Positions 1 through 6,539 of a DNA stretch of 11,156 bases are shown in pieces. Source of the stretch: JASFRI01 sp050115015 (lineage in GTDB: Bacteria > Acidobacteriota > Polarisedimenticolia > CBDVAL01); NCBI GenBank assembly GCA_050115015.1, contig JASFRI010000115.1:1-11156 (forward strand), read 5' to 3'. The stretch's first letter is position 1; every line of letters starts with the position of its first letter. The position numbers and the translations under genes were made by a program. The notes under the pieces were generated by a model, which did no database searches, was not told where the DNA came from, and saw only the letters and a program-made list of their open reading frames with translations.

Positions 1-1
1 G

Positions 2-2059
2 AACGACGGGTTCTTCGAGTCCGCCGGCTTCCAGGGCGCCTTCGACGGGATGAACTGGGCGGAGGGCTGGACGAACATGTCCCGCCTCGGTTACTTCCCG
101 CCGAAGCCCCAGGTGCCCGTCGTCGCCGACATCGTCGTCGACACGCTCTGGACCGCGGACAACGAGTACATCCTCGACAAGCCGATCTACGTGACCAACG
201 GCGCCACCCTGACCATCGAGCAGGGGACGACGGTGCGCGGCCAGGGCGAATCGGCGCCCGGCGCCAACGATCCCGGCGCGCTGGTCATCGCGCGCGACTC
301 GCGGATCAACGCGGTTGGCTCGGTGGAGAAGCCGATCGTCTTCACGAACCTCGACGACAACAACATCGGTATCGCCACCATGGGGACCCCGCCGTACGAT
401 CAGGTCACGAACTCGCTGGGGATCACCGGCACCTGGGGCGGCGTCATCCTCCTGGGCCGGGGCCTGGTCTCCAACAACACCGCCTCCGCCCCCAACACGG
501 CCCGCGAGGTCCAGATCGAGGGCCTGGTGGCCGCCGGCGGCCTCGGCCTCTACGGCAACTGCGCGACCCTCGGCATCCCGATCGAGCGGTGCGACGACGA
601 CAACTCCGGGCGCCTGGCCTACGCGTCGATCCGGTACGGCGGCTTCAACCTCTCCGCGGCGAACGAGATCAACGGCCTCACCCTGGGGGCGCTGGGACGT
701 GAGACCCAGATCAGCCACGTGGAGATCTACCAGAACCAGGACGACGGCATCGAGTCCTTCGGCGGTGCGGCGGAGGTGGACCACATCGTCGTCTACGCCG
801 TCGGCGACGATAGCCTGGACTACGACGAGGGCTGGAAGGGGAAGGCGCAGTTCTACTTCGTCGTCCAGGGCCCCTTCAGCGACAAGGGCGGCGAGCACGA
901 CGGCGGCAACAGCCCCGACGGCAGCCTCCCGCTGGCGATCCCGGAGCTTCGGAACTTCACCTACATCGGCCAGGGGCAGAAGATCCCGAACCCCACGAAC
1001 ACCGCGCTGAACATGCGAGACAACGCGGGCGGCGCGTACTCCGACAGCCTCTTCTACGACTTCAGCGGCGCCGCCATCCAGATCGAGGGTGTGAGCTGCA
1101 ACGCCGGCGACTGCACCGTCGGCCCGGTGGGTCCGAACACATCGGCGGAGCGGGCCAGCACGTCCTTCAAGCCGGGCTCCTGCTACAACGCCGGGGCTCC
1201 CGGGGCGAGCTCCAACACCCGGTGCACCGCGAACGCCGACTGCCTGGCACCCGAGGTCTGCATCCCGTTCTACCCGGATCCCGTCTTCGACCTGGAGGTC
1301 CGGGACAGCGTCTTCCAGTGCATCGGCCGCCAAGAGGCCTTCTGCTTCGGCGGTGCCGTGGACGATTTCGGCACACAGGGCTGCGGCTCGCTCGACACCG
1401 GCGAGCTGGAATACACCGGCGACGCGGGAAAGACCGGCTACGACAACGGCATGTTCACGGATGCCGCCTTCAACAACGGACTGCGCTCCTGCGCGGACCC
1501 GCTGCCGATCCGCACCCTGCGGCGCATCCCGGCGGGCCCGGGAATTCCCGACCCGGTGATCAGCATCGACCCGCGGCCGGCCCCCGGTGGACCCCTCGAG
1601 GCCTCCGCTCTCGAGGGTAGCCTCAACAACGGCATGGGCGTGAAGCCCACCGGCTACAAGGGCGCCTTCGGCGGCAAGAACTGGGCCCAGTGCTGGACGA
1701 ACTTCGGAAAGCAGGGCGGATTCACCACGTGCGACCCCGCCTCGGGGACGCCCGCCACGGCGGTCCCGGACCCGACCGAGAACCTGCGGTTCGTAGACGC
1801 CAGCAAGCAGATCGCCTGGGATGGTCCCTGCGGCCTCGTCAACACGGCCGGATTCGACCTCCTGCGCACCGACGATCCCATGGACTTCACCGTCGCCCTG
1901 ATCAAGCCGCAGTGGGACGACACCGTGCAGCCCAAGGCCGTCGACACCGATCCGCCGGCCGTGGGATCGGCTTTCTTCTACGTCTCCCGGGCGAACAACG
2001 CCTGCGGGGACGGCACCATCGGCGAGGATTCCGTCGGTGTGACCCGTCCGGCCCCCTAG
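2..2059 (+). CDS. Large exported beta-helix-like surface protein, C-terminal 685 residues (5' end outside window)
   Basis: The reading frame is open from base 2 to the TAG at 2057-2059, so the gene begins left of the window. The ATG at 50 is probably internal, because coding resemblance continues upstream of it. Residues are numbered from base 2. About 9-32 carry a motif (GAF, NW, WTN) that returns at about 551-574. Between them lies Asn/Gly/Asp-rich sequence typical of right-handed beta-helix folds, including DGIESFGG and DDSLDYDEGW near 247-280. A cysteine-rich insert follows (about 366-445, with CTANADC and PEVC). The end (about 593-685) looks like a fibronectin-III-like module: DLLRTDDPMDF, then FFYVSRANNACGDGTIG. 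That tail recalls exported proteins of Acidobacteriota and related lineages (from memory). No catalytic site or C-terminal anchor was recognised. Its role is unknown; surface or extracellular location is inferred from composition. It lies upstream of a TonB operon but is separated from it by another gene. Confidence 0.8.
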   Translation, partial: NDGFFESAGFQGAFDGMNWAEGWTNMSRLGYFPPKPQVPVVADIVVDTLWTADNEYILDKPIYVTNGATLTIEQGTTVRGQGESAPGANDPGALVIARDSRINAVGSVEKPIVFTNLDDNNIGIATMGTPPYDQVTNSLGITGTWGGVILLGRGLVSNNTASAPNTAREVQIEGLVAAGGLGLYGNCATLGIPIERCDDDNSGRLAYASIRYGGFNLSAANEINGLTLGALGRETQISHVEIYQNQDDGIESFGGAAEVDHIVVYAVGDDSLDYDEGWKGKAQFYFVVQGPFSDKGGEHDGGNSPDGSLPLAIPELRNFTYIGQGQKIPNPTNTALNMRDNAGGAYSDSLFYDFSGAAIQIEGVSCNAGDCTVGPVGPNTSAERASTSFKPGSCYNAGAPGASSNTRCTANADCLAPEVCIPFYPDPVFDLEVRDSVFQCIGRQEAFCFGGAVDDFGTQGCGSLDTGELEYTGDAGKTGYDNGMFTDAAFNNGLRSCADPLPIRTLRRIPAGPGIPDPVISIDPRPAPGGPLEASALEGSLNNGMGVKPTGYKGAFGGKNWAQCWTNFGKQGGFTTCDPASGTPATAVPDPTENLRFVDASKQIAWDGPCGLVNTAGFDLLRTDDPMDFTVALIKPQWDDTVQPKAVDTDPPAVGSAFFYVSRANNACGDGTIGEDSVGVTRPAP

Positions 2060-2083
2060 GGGTCGGGCGTTCTCTGTTTCGGC

Positions 2084-2119
2084 GGGTCGCCGGTCTCTGC
2101 TACACTCGACCGGCGACCC
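2084..2119. repeat. Perfect 12-bp inverted repeat enclosing a -10-like element
   Basis: The arms are 2084-2095 (GGGTCGCCGGTC) and 2108-2119 (GACCGGCGACCC). They are exact reverse complements with a 12-base spacer, TCTGCTACACTC. In RNA reading out of the upstream gene it could fold as a stem-loop 24 bases after the stop codon. It has no T-tract, so it would be a weak intrinsic terminator at best. As DNA it looks like an operator, because the spacer contains the extended -10 described separately. The two readings are not exclusive. Confidence 0.7.
2098..2106 (+). promoter_or_regulatory. Putative extended -10 promoter element
   Basis: TGCTACACT at 2098-2106 fits an extended -10 (TG-N-TACACT) of a housekeeping sigma factor. 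A start near 2113 would give an 85-nucleotide leader before the ATG at 2198. The -35 region, around 2077-2083, is poor (TTTCGG or TTCGGC), which extended -10 promoters can tolerate. It is the best promoter candidate between the first two genes. No experimental support. Confidence 0.4.
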
Positions 2120-2142
2120 ACCCGGAAACCTGCACGAGATCC

Positions 2143-2158
2143 GGAGGCGACGGCCTCC
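2143..2158 (+). other. Leader hairpin 1 (6-bp stem, GACG loop)
   Basis: GGAGGC at 2143-2148 pairs perfectly with GCCTCC at 2153-2158 across a GACG tetraloop. It is the first of two consecutive GC hairpins in the untranslated region before the gene at 2198, and is followed four bases later by the terminator-like hairpin. Its GGAGG half could itself mimic a Shine-Dalgarno sequence, and the stem would hide it. Confidence 0.5.
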
Positions 2159-2162
2159 ACGT

Positions 2163-2187
2163 CGCGCGCTCGGGCGCGCGTTTTTTT
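2163..2187 (+). terminator. Intrinsic terminator or attenuator abutting the next gene's RBS
   Basis: CGCGCGC (2163-2169) pairs perfectly with GCGCGCG (2174-2180) over a TCGG loop and is followed at once by seven T residues (2181-2187). This is a textbook Rho-independent terminator. It would end transcription from the upstream surface-protein gene. Unusually, the T-tract runs straight into the Shine-Dalgarno GAGGTG (2188-2193) of the next gene, whose ATG is at 2198. No room is left for a promoter downstream of it, so transcripts of that gene must cross this hairpin. Attenuation is therefore possible. Confidence 0.75.
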
Positions 2188-2197
2188 GAGGTGATCG

Positions 2198-3394
2198 ATG
2201 ACCCGCAGAACCTCGCGCCTTTCGACTCTCGCCATCAGCACCCTACTGGGGCTGGCGAGCGCCGCTGCCGTCCAGGGAGCGGCGGACGCTCCCCCGGAAG
2301 GCCTGGAGCCGCTGCAGTACGGCTTCCGGTTCGCCTCGGCCATCCACGACGATCCGGTGGACCGGGGGCAGGCGCAGGGGCTCGTCGTGTCCGACCTGGT
2401 GAGGCTGGGTCTCCTGGACGAGGCGATGTCCCTCGCGGCGGAGGTCGACGGCTGGCAGCGGGGGGTGTCCCACGCCGAGATCGCGGTGGCACTGGCGGGA
2501 GCCGGGCGAACGGCGGACGCCCAGGCCCAGCTGGCGGAGGCCAGGAAGGCGGAAGCCGCCGCCGACGGCTGGCATCGCGTGCGCATCCAATCCCACATCG
2601 CCGAGGCTCTCGCGGCGCTGGGACGCGTGCAGGACTCTGCCCAGCTCGCGGAGAGCCTGGCACAGGCCGACCCGAACCAGTACAAGGGGCGCTCGGCGGC
2701 CACGGTCGCCCTGGGGCAGGCGGAGGCCGGTGACCTGGACGCTGCGGTCGCGACCCTGCAGTCCATCGAGGGCGACGACGACATCATGGTGGCCGCCTTC
2801 CGGACCACCGGCTATCTGGACCTCGCGAAGGACGTCGACCTTTCCCGCGAGAAGCGCATCGAGCTGATCGACGCCGCGTCACGCTCCGCGACCGGGCTGA
2901 AGGGGTGGCACCGGTCCGACGCGGCGCAGGAGATCGCGCTGGCCTACCAGGGCCTGGGGGAGGAGAAGAAGGCCCGGGATGCCCTGGACGGCGTGACCGG
3001 GATGCTCCTGGAGCTCGACCCGAAGAGTCCCGTCAAGGCGCCGCTGCTGGCGCGGCTGGCCGGAACCTGGGTGCGGATCGGCGACCGGAAGCAGGCCGCC
3101 CATCTCCTGCGTGAGGCCGAGAATGCGGTGGAGATCGAGACGCGGATGGTGACCGAGACCCCGGTGGTGCGCGCCCAGGTGGCTGCGGGCTACCTGGAGC
3201 TGGGGGACGATCGCGCCTGGGTCCTCTACGGCGAGGCCATGACCGACGCCGAGGGGCTGGTCAACCCGCGGCCGCGGGCCCTGGCCCTGGTCGGGATCTG
3301 CCGGAGCCTGGGAAGGGTGGGCGCCGCGACCCTCCCGGCGGAGCTGAAGGCCCGGATGGACGCCAGCCTGGAGGGGTTCGAACGAGCTTCCTGA
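2198..3394 (+). CDS. Exported helical-repeat (TPR/HEAT-like) protein, 398 aa
   Basis: The ATG at 2198 follows GAGGTG by four bases. Residues 1 to about 27 form a signal peptide: a basic start (MTRRTSR), a hydrophobic core, then an Ala-rich end around VQGAAD. The rest is almost wholly alpha-helical, with repeated helix pairs of the pattern A..A..L...G....A...L typical of TPR or HEAT-like solenoids. A GW(H/Q)R signature recurs at residues 85-88, 124-127 and 236-239. Trp-to-Trp spacing is 39 and 112, the latter close to three repeats of about 37. No catalytic motif is seen. It probably acts as a periplasmic or envelope scaffold that binds protein partners. A strong hairpin follows the stop, and the TonB operon starts 162 bases later, so it may be a separate transcription unit. 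Family name not recognised. Confidence 0.8.
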   Translation: MTRRTSRLSTLAISTLLGLASAAAVQGAADAPPEGLEPLQYGFRFASAIHDDPVDRGQAQGLVVSDLVRLGLLDEAMSLAAEVDGWQRGVSHAEIAVALAGAGRTADAQAQLAEARKAEAAADGWHRVRIQSHIAEALAALGRVQDSAQLAESLAQADPNQYKGRSAATVALGQAEAGDLDAAVATLQSIEGDDDIMVAAFRTTGYLDLAKDVDLSREKRIELIDAASRSATGLKGWHRSDAAQEIALAYQGLGEEKKARDALDGVTGMLLELDPKSPVKAPLLARLAGTWVRIGDRKQAAHLLREAENAVEIETRMVTETPVVRAQVAAGYLELGDDRAWVLYGEAMTDAEGLVNPRPRALALVGICRSLGRVGAATLPAELKARMDASLEGFERAS

Positions 3395-3402
3395 GGGCTT
3401 CC

Positions 3403-3426
3403 GGGGCCGGGGAATCCCCCGGCCCC
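3403..3426 (+). terminator. Strong 10-bp GC hairpin after the helical-repeat gene
   Basis: GGGGCCGGGG (3403-3412) pairs perfectly with CCCCGGCCCC (3417-3426) over an AATC loop, 8 bases after the TGA at 3392-3394. The stem is very stable, but no T-run follows (CGCCCGGTCC). It is therefore either a terminator of the type without a U-tract or a 3'-end stabilising structure. It plausibly separates the preceding gene from the TonB operon. Confidence 0.5.
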
Positions 3427-3477
3427 CGCCCGGTCCTTCCGCCGCACCTGCCGCTGCAACCCCGCCGCCGTACCGCG

Positions 3478-3499
3478 TTCGTCATCAATTCGTAACATT
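3478..3499 (+). promoter_or_regulatory. Putative operator: adjoining 11-bp direct repeats upstream of the TonB operon
   Basis: TTCGTCATCAA (3478-3488) is followed directly by TTCGTAACATT (3489-3499), with 6 of 11 positions identical. This is the AT-richest patch of the 3395-3556 gap. Adjoining 11-bp half-sites with a GTCAT-like core are the layout of PhoB-family boxes (consensus near CTGTCATAAAT repeated), and a PhoB/OmpR-type regulator is encoded at 9096. The match is partial. TAACAT (3493-3498) could alternatively be a -10 element, but no good -35 lies at the right distance. Treat as a candidate regulatory region only. Confidence 0.25.
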
Positions 3500-3526
3500 C
3501 CGGAAACACCGAAGAAACGGCCCTGT

Positions 3527-3541
3527 GACACGCTCCGTGTC
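3527..3541 (+). other. Small hairpin directly before the operon's first RBS
   Basis: GACACG (3527-3532) pairs with CGTGTC (3536-3541) across a CTC loop, ending one base before the Shine-Dalgarno AGGAGA at 3543-3548. The ATG at 3557 lies eight bases after that site. The stem could affect ribosome access or mRNA stability. It is short, so chance occurrence is possible in GC-rich DNA. Confidence 0.3.
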
Positions 3542-3556
3542 CAGGAGAATTCCGAC

Positions 3557-4336
3557 ATGACACGAACGCAGAAGTGCATCTCGTTGCTGACGGGTGTGTT
3601 GCTCGTCTCGGGGCTGGCGCCGGCGGCGCTGGGAGCCGAGTCCGACGCCGTCCGCTCCGCCCGGGAGAGCCTCGACAAGTGGGTGGAGACCCGCCAGGTC
3701 ATCTCCAAGGAGCGGGAGGACTGGGCGATCGGGAAGGAGGTCCTGGAGCAGCGGACCGCCCTGATCGAGGGGGAGATCGCCACCATCGAGGGGAAGATCG
3801 CCGAGATGGACAGGCAGATCGACGAGGCGGACGAGCGGCGTGCCGAGCTGGTCGCGGAGAAGAAGGACCTGCGGGACGCCTCCGCCGCCCTCGCCGACGC
3901 CATCGGCACCCTCGAGGAGAAGACGCTGCGGCTCACGAGCTCCCTGCCGGAGCCGATCCGCCGCCGGGTGGCCCCGCTGTCGGGGCGCATCCCCGCCGAG
4001 CCCGGCAAGACCGGGCTCTCCCTCAGCGAGCGCTTCCAGAACGTCGTGGGCGTCCTCAACGAGGTGAACAAGTTCAACCAGGAGATCACCCTGGCCAGCG
4101 AGATCCGGTCCCTCCCCGACGGCAGCTCCACCGAGGTGCAGACGCTGTACGTGGGGCTGGGGCAGGCGTACTACGTCAACACCGCCGGCACCGCCGCGGG
4201 GGTCGGCCGTCCGGGACCCGAGGGCTGGGTCTGGACGCCGGCGAACGAGATGGCCCCGGAGATCGCCCAGGCCATCGCCGTCCAGCAGGGGGAGGAGGTT
4301 CCGACCTACGTCCCCCTCCCGGTGGAGATCCGATGA
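3557..4336 (+). CDS. DUF3450 family periplasmic coiled-coil protein (TonB2-type cluster), 259 aa
   Basis: The ATG at 3557 has a good Shine-Dalgarno (AGGAGA, spacing 8). Residues 1 to about 26 are a signal peptide ending near ALGAES. From about 30 to 125 the chain is Glu/Lys/Arg-rich with heptad-like spacing and reads as a long coiled coil. A globular part follows (SLPEPIRRRV; LSERFQNVVGVLNEVNKFN), then LYVGLGQAYYVN and a PGPEGWVW segment near 197-225. This order and length match DUF3450 proteins, which in Vibrio and Shewanella are encoded with TonB2, ExbB2, ExbD2 and TtpC. The molecular function is not established; a periplasmic accessory role for the energy-transducing complex is inferred. 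It is the first gene of the operon and overlaps the next by four bases (ATGA at 4333-4336), which suggests translational coupling. Its globular part resembles the periplasmic part of the next protein. Confidence 0.85.
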   Translation: MTRTQKCISLLTGVLLVSGLAPAALGAESDAVRSARESLDKWVETRQVISKEREDWAIGKEVLEQRTALIEGEIATIEGKIAEMDRQIDEADERRAELVAEKKDLRDASAALADAIGTLEEKTLRLTSSLPEPIRRRVAPLSGRIPAEPGKTGLSLSERFQNVVGVLNEVNKFNQEITLASEIRSLPDGSSTEVQTLYVGLGQAYYVNTAGTAAGVGRPGPEGWVWTPANEMAPEIAQAIAVQQGEEVPTYVPLPVEIR

Positions 4337-5883
4337 GAGCCTCCCTCGTGCCTCGAACCGCTCGCCTGTCCGGAGTCCTGCTGCCCGCCCTGGCCTTCCT
4401 GCTGTCGTCTCCCGCCCTGTGCGAGGACGGGAAGACCATCCAGGACACAGCCGCCTCGGCACAGCGCGATCTGGACGCCAGCCTCAAGGAGCTATCCGAT
4501 CTGCGTGCGACCATCGCCGCGGAGAAGCTCCCGATGACCCGGCGCTTGACCGAGCTGGAAGGCCGCCTCGTGGAGGTCCGCAAGGAGGCCGAGGATCGCG
4601 GCCGCGAGTTCGATTCGCGGAACCTGGACCTGACGAACCTGCGGTCCGAGATCAAGGCGCTGGGGGAGGAGAAGACCTACCTCGGTAGCCTCCTGGACGA
4701 GTACTCCCGCAACCTGGAGACCCGCCTCCACATCACCGAGCTGCAGCGCTACCGGGAGTCGATCGAGTCGGCCCGGATGGCGGCGGAGGACCCCGACGTC
4801 AAGCCCGCCGAGGTTCTTCGCCGGCAGGCGGACGTGGTGCTGGCGTCGGTGGACCGGCTGCTGGAGATCAGCGGCGGGACCACCTTCGACGGGACCGCCG
4901 TCGGCGAGGGGGGCGCCGTCAAGGACGTGACCTTCGCCCTGGTGGGCCCGGTGGCGTTCTACACCGCCAGGGACGGCTCCAGCGCCGGCATCGCGGAGCA
5001 GCGCCTTGGTTCCCTCGAGCCGAACATGGTCGCGCTCGGGGGGCCGGCGGACACCGCGCTGGTCAAGGACCTGGTGGCGGCGAAGGCGGGCCGCATGCCC
5101 TTCGACGCCACGCTGGGGAACGCCCAGAAGATCGAGGCAACCCAGGAATCGCTGATCGACCACGCCCGCAAGGGCGGCGTCGTGATGGTCCCGATCCTGC
5201 TGCTGGCCGCCGCCGCCTTCCTGGTGGCGGTCCTGAAGTGGGTGCAGCTCACCCGGGTCCGGAATCCGTCGAACCGGTCGCTGAAGTCCTTCCTCGAGTC
5301 CCTGAAAGCGGCGGACATGCCCGCCGTTCGCGAGAAGGTCAAGCGCCTGCCGGGGCCGATGGGGGAGATGCTGCGGGCCGGCGTGGAGCACCTGGGGGAG
5401 ACGAAGGACCTCGTCGAGGAGGTCATGTTCGAGCGGATGCTGGAGACCCGGCTGAAGCTCCAGTCCTTCCTGCCGTTCGTGGCGGTCAGCGCCGCGGCTG
5501 CTCCGCTGCTCGGGCTGCTGGGCACGGTCACCGGCATCATCAACACCTTCAAGCTCATCACCGTCTTCGGCACCGGTGATGCGAAGACCCTGTCCTCGGG
5601 GATATCCGAGGCGCTGATCACCACCGAGTTCGGCCTGATCATCGCGATCCCGTCGCTTCTGTTCCATGCGTACCTGTCCCGCCGGGCCCGCCGCCTCGTG
5701 AACGGCATGGAGAAGACCGCCGTCGGCTTCCTGAACCGGATGCCGCAGTCCTCGGCCAAGACCTCGAGCGCGCCGAAGGCGGATCCGACCCTGTCCAGCG
5801 ACCGCGCCGGGTCCGACGCGGCCGCCGTCGTCGGGGCCCGACCGGCCTTTGCCGGCGCCGGGCCGGACGCAACGGATCACTGA
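4333..5883 (+). CDS. TtpC-like ExbB/MotA/TolQ-family proton channel protein with periplasmic extension, 516 aa
   Basis: The start is the ATG at 4333, overlapping the previous stop. It yields a signal peptide (residues 1 to about 31, a hydrophobic run ending near ALCED); the frame is open further upstream but gives arginine/glycine-rich nonsense there. Residues 35-165 form a long coiled coil. A small domain follows (about 197-260, with FALVGPVAFY). Three membrane segments come next: about 281-303, 380-405 and 433-452. The last two carry the MotA/TolQ/ExbB signatures PLLGLLGTVTG and SEALITTE. The tail after about 470 is low-complexity Ser/Ala/Asp. At over 500 residues it is about twice a normal ExbB. 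This is the architecture of TtpC, required with ExbB2, ExbD2 and TonB2 for TonB2-dependent uptake in Vibrio. It probably sits in the inner membrane with its extension in the periplasm. Four bases separate it from the next gene. Confidence 0.9.
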   Translation: MRASLVPRTARLSGVLLPALAFLLSSPALCEDGKTIQDTAASAQRDLDASLKELSDLRATIAAEKLPMTRRLTELEGRLVEVRKEAEDRGREFDSRNLDLTNLRSEIKALGEEKTYLGSLLDEYSRNLETRLHITELQRYRESIESARMAAEDPDVKPAEVLRRQADVVLASVDRLLEISGGTTFDGTAVGEGGAVKDVTFALVGPVAFYTARDGSSAGIAEQRLGSLEPNMVALGGPADTALVKDLVAAKAGRMPFDATLGNAQKIEATQESLIDHARKGGVVMVPILLLAAAAFLVAVLKWVQLTRVRNPSNRSLKSFLESLKAADMPAVREKVKRLPGPMGEMLRAGVEHLGETKDLVEEVMFERMLETRLKLQSFLPFVAVSAAAAPLLGLLGTVTGIINTFKLITVFGTGDAKTLSSGISEALITTEFGLIIAIPSLLFHAYLSRRARRLVNGMEKTAVGFLNRMPQSSAKTSSAPKADPTLSSDRAGSDAAAVVGARPAFAGAGPDATDH

Positions 5884-5887
5884 GGCG

Positions 5888-6538
5888 ATGGACTCCCTGC
5901 TCGCGTACCTGGAAGCGTACCCGCTAGTGCACGACGCCGTCGGGATCTGGATCTCCGGCGGCTGGGCGATGATCGCCCTGGCGATCAACGCGTTCCTGCT
6001 GTTCTGGATCGGCATCAACCTCTGGATCAACCTGAACCGGACGAAGGGGCTCGGTCGGGTGTCCGAGGCGAAGTGGCGCACCTGGATCGCCGAGCCCGAG
6101 AAGCGCCGCGGGCCCATCGGCAAGCTGATCGGCTTCGTGATGGGAGCCACGGACCTGGAGGACCTGGCGGTCCGCTTCCGGGAGCTGCATAGCACCGAGA
6201 TCGCGCCGTTCGCCCGGGATCTCAAGTTCATGCGCCGGGCGGTGAGCACGGCGCCGCTGCTGGGCCTCCTGGGCACGGTGACGGGGATGCTCTCCACGTT
6301 CCACGCCCTGGCGACCGGCTCCGGCGGCGACCAGACCATGGACATGATCGCCGGCGGGATCTCCGAGGCGCTGATCACCACCGAGACGGGCCTCGTGATC
6401 GCCCTGCCCGGGTTGTTCTTCCAGTACCACCTGGCCCGGAAGCGGGATCGCTACGAGGCGTTCCTGGCCCACCTGGAGACGGTCTGCACCCAGTACCTGT
6501 ACCGCCTCACGCGGCAGCGCGAGAGGGAGGTTGCCTGA
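5888..6538 (+). CDS. exbB: ExbB, TonB2-type proton channel subunit, 216 aa
   Basis: ExbB forms the multimeric proton channel around ExbD that energises TonB. Three membrane segments are visible: about 24-46, 120-142 and 163-182. The second contains APLLGLLGTVTGM and the third follows GGISEALITTETGL, the conserved pore-lining Thr-containing signatures of the MotA/TolQ/ExbB family. The length is typical. I chose the ATG at 5888, giving MDSLLAYLEAY, four bases after the upstream stop. A TTG at 5849 would add 13 polar residues and overlap the previous gene, and is less likely. The GAGG at 5882-5885 is very close to the ATG, so translation may rely on coupling. It is a second ExbB-like protein beside the TtpC-like one, and the two share near-identical channel signatures; having both is the mark of TonB2-type systems. 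Confidence 0.92.
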   Translation: MDSLLAYLEAYPLVHDAVGIWISGGWAMIALAINAFLLFWIGINLWINLNRTKGLGRVSEAKWRTWIAEPEKRRGPIGKLIGFVMGATDLEDLAVRFRELHSTEIAPFARDLKFMRRAVSTAPLLGLLGTVTGMLSTFHALATGSGGDQTMDMIAGGISEALITTETGLVIALPGLFFQYHLARKRDRYEAFLAHLETVCTQYLYRLTRQREREVA

Positions 6539-6539
6539 C

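Noticed and set aside
1690..2733. A plus-strand open frame bridging the first two genes
   Set aside because: It is Arg/Gly/Pro-rich, overlaps two better-supported genes in other frames and crosses the promoter and terminator region.
3574..4332. Upstream in-frame extension of the TtpC-like protein
   Set aside because: It would overlap the whole DUF3450 gene and encode Arg/Gly-rich sequence. The ATG at 4333 gives a proper signal peptide and an ATGA overlap.
4492..6381. A very long minus-strand open frame opposite the TtpC-like and ExbB genes
   Set aside because: Its translation is Arg/Gly/His/Gln-rich without domain character, as expected from the antisense of GC-rich genes. The plus strand carries clear family signatures over the same bases.
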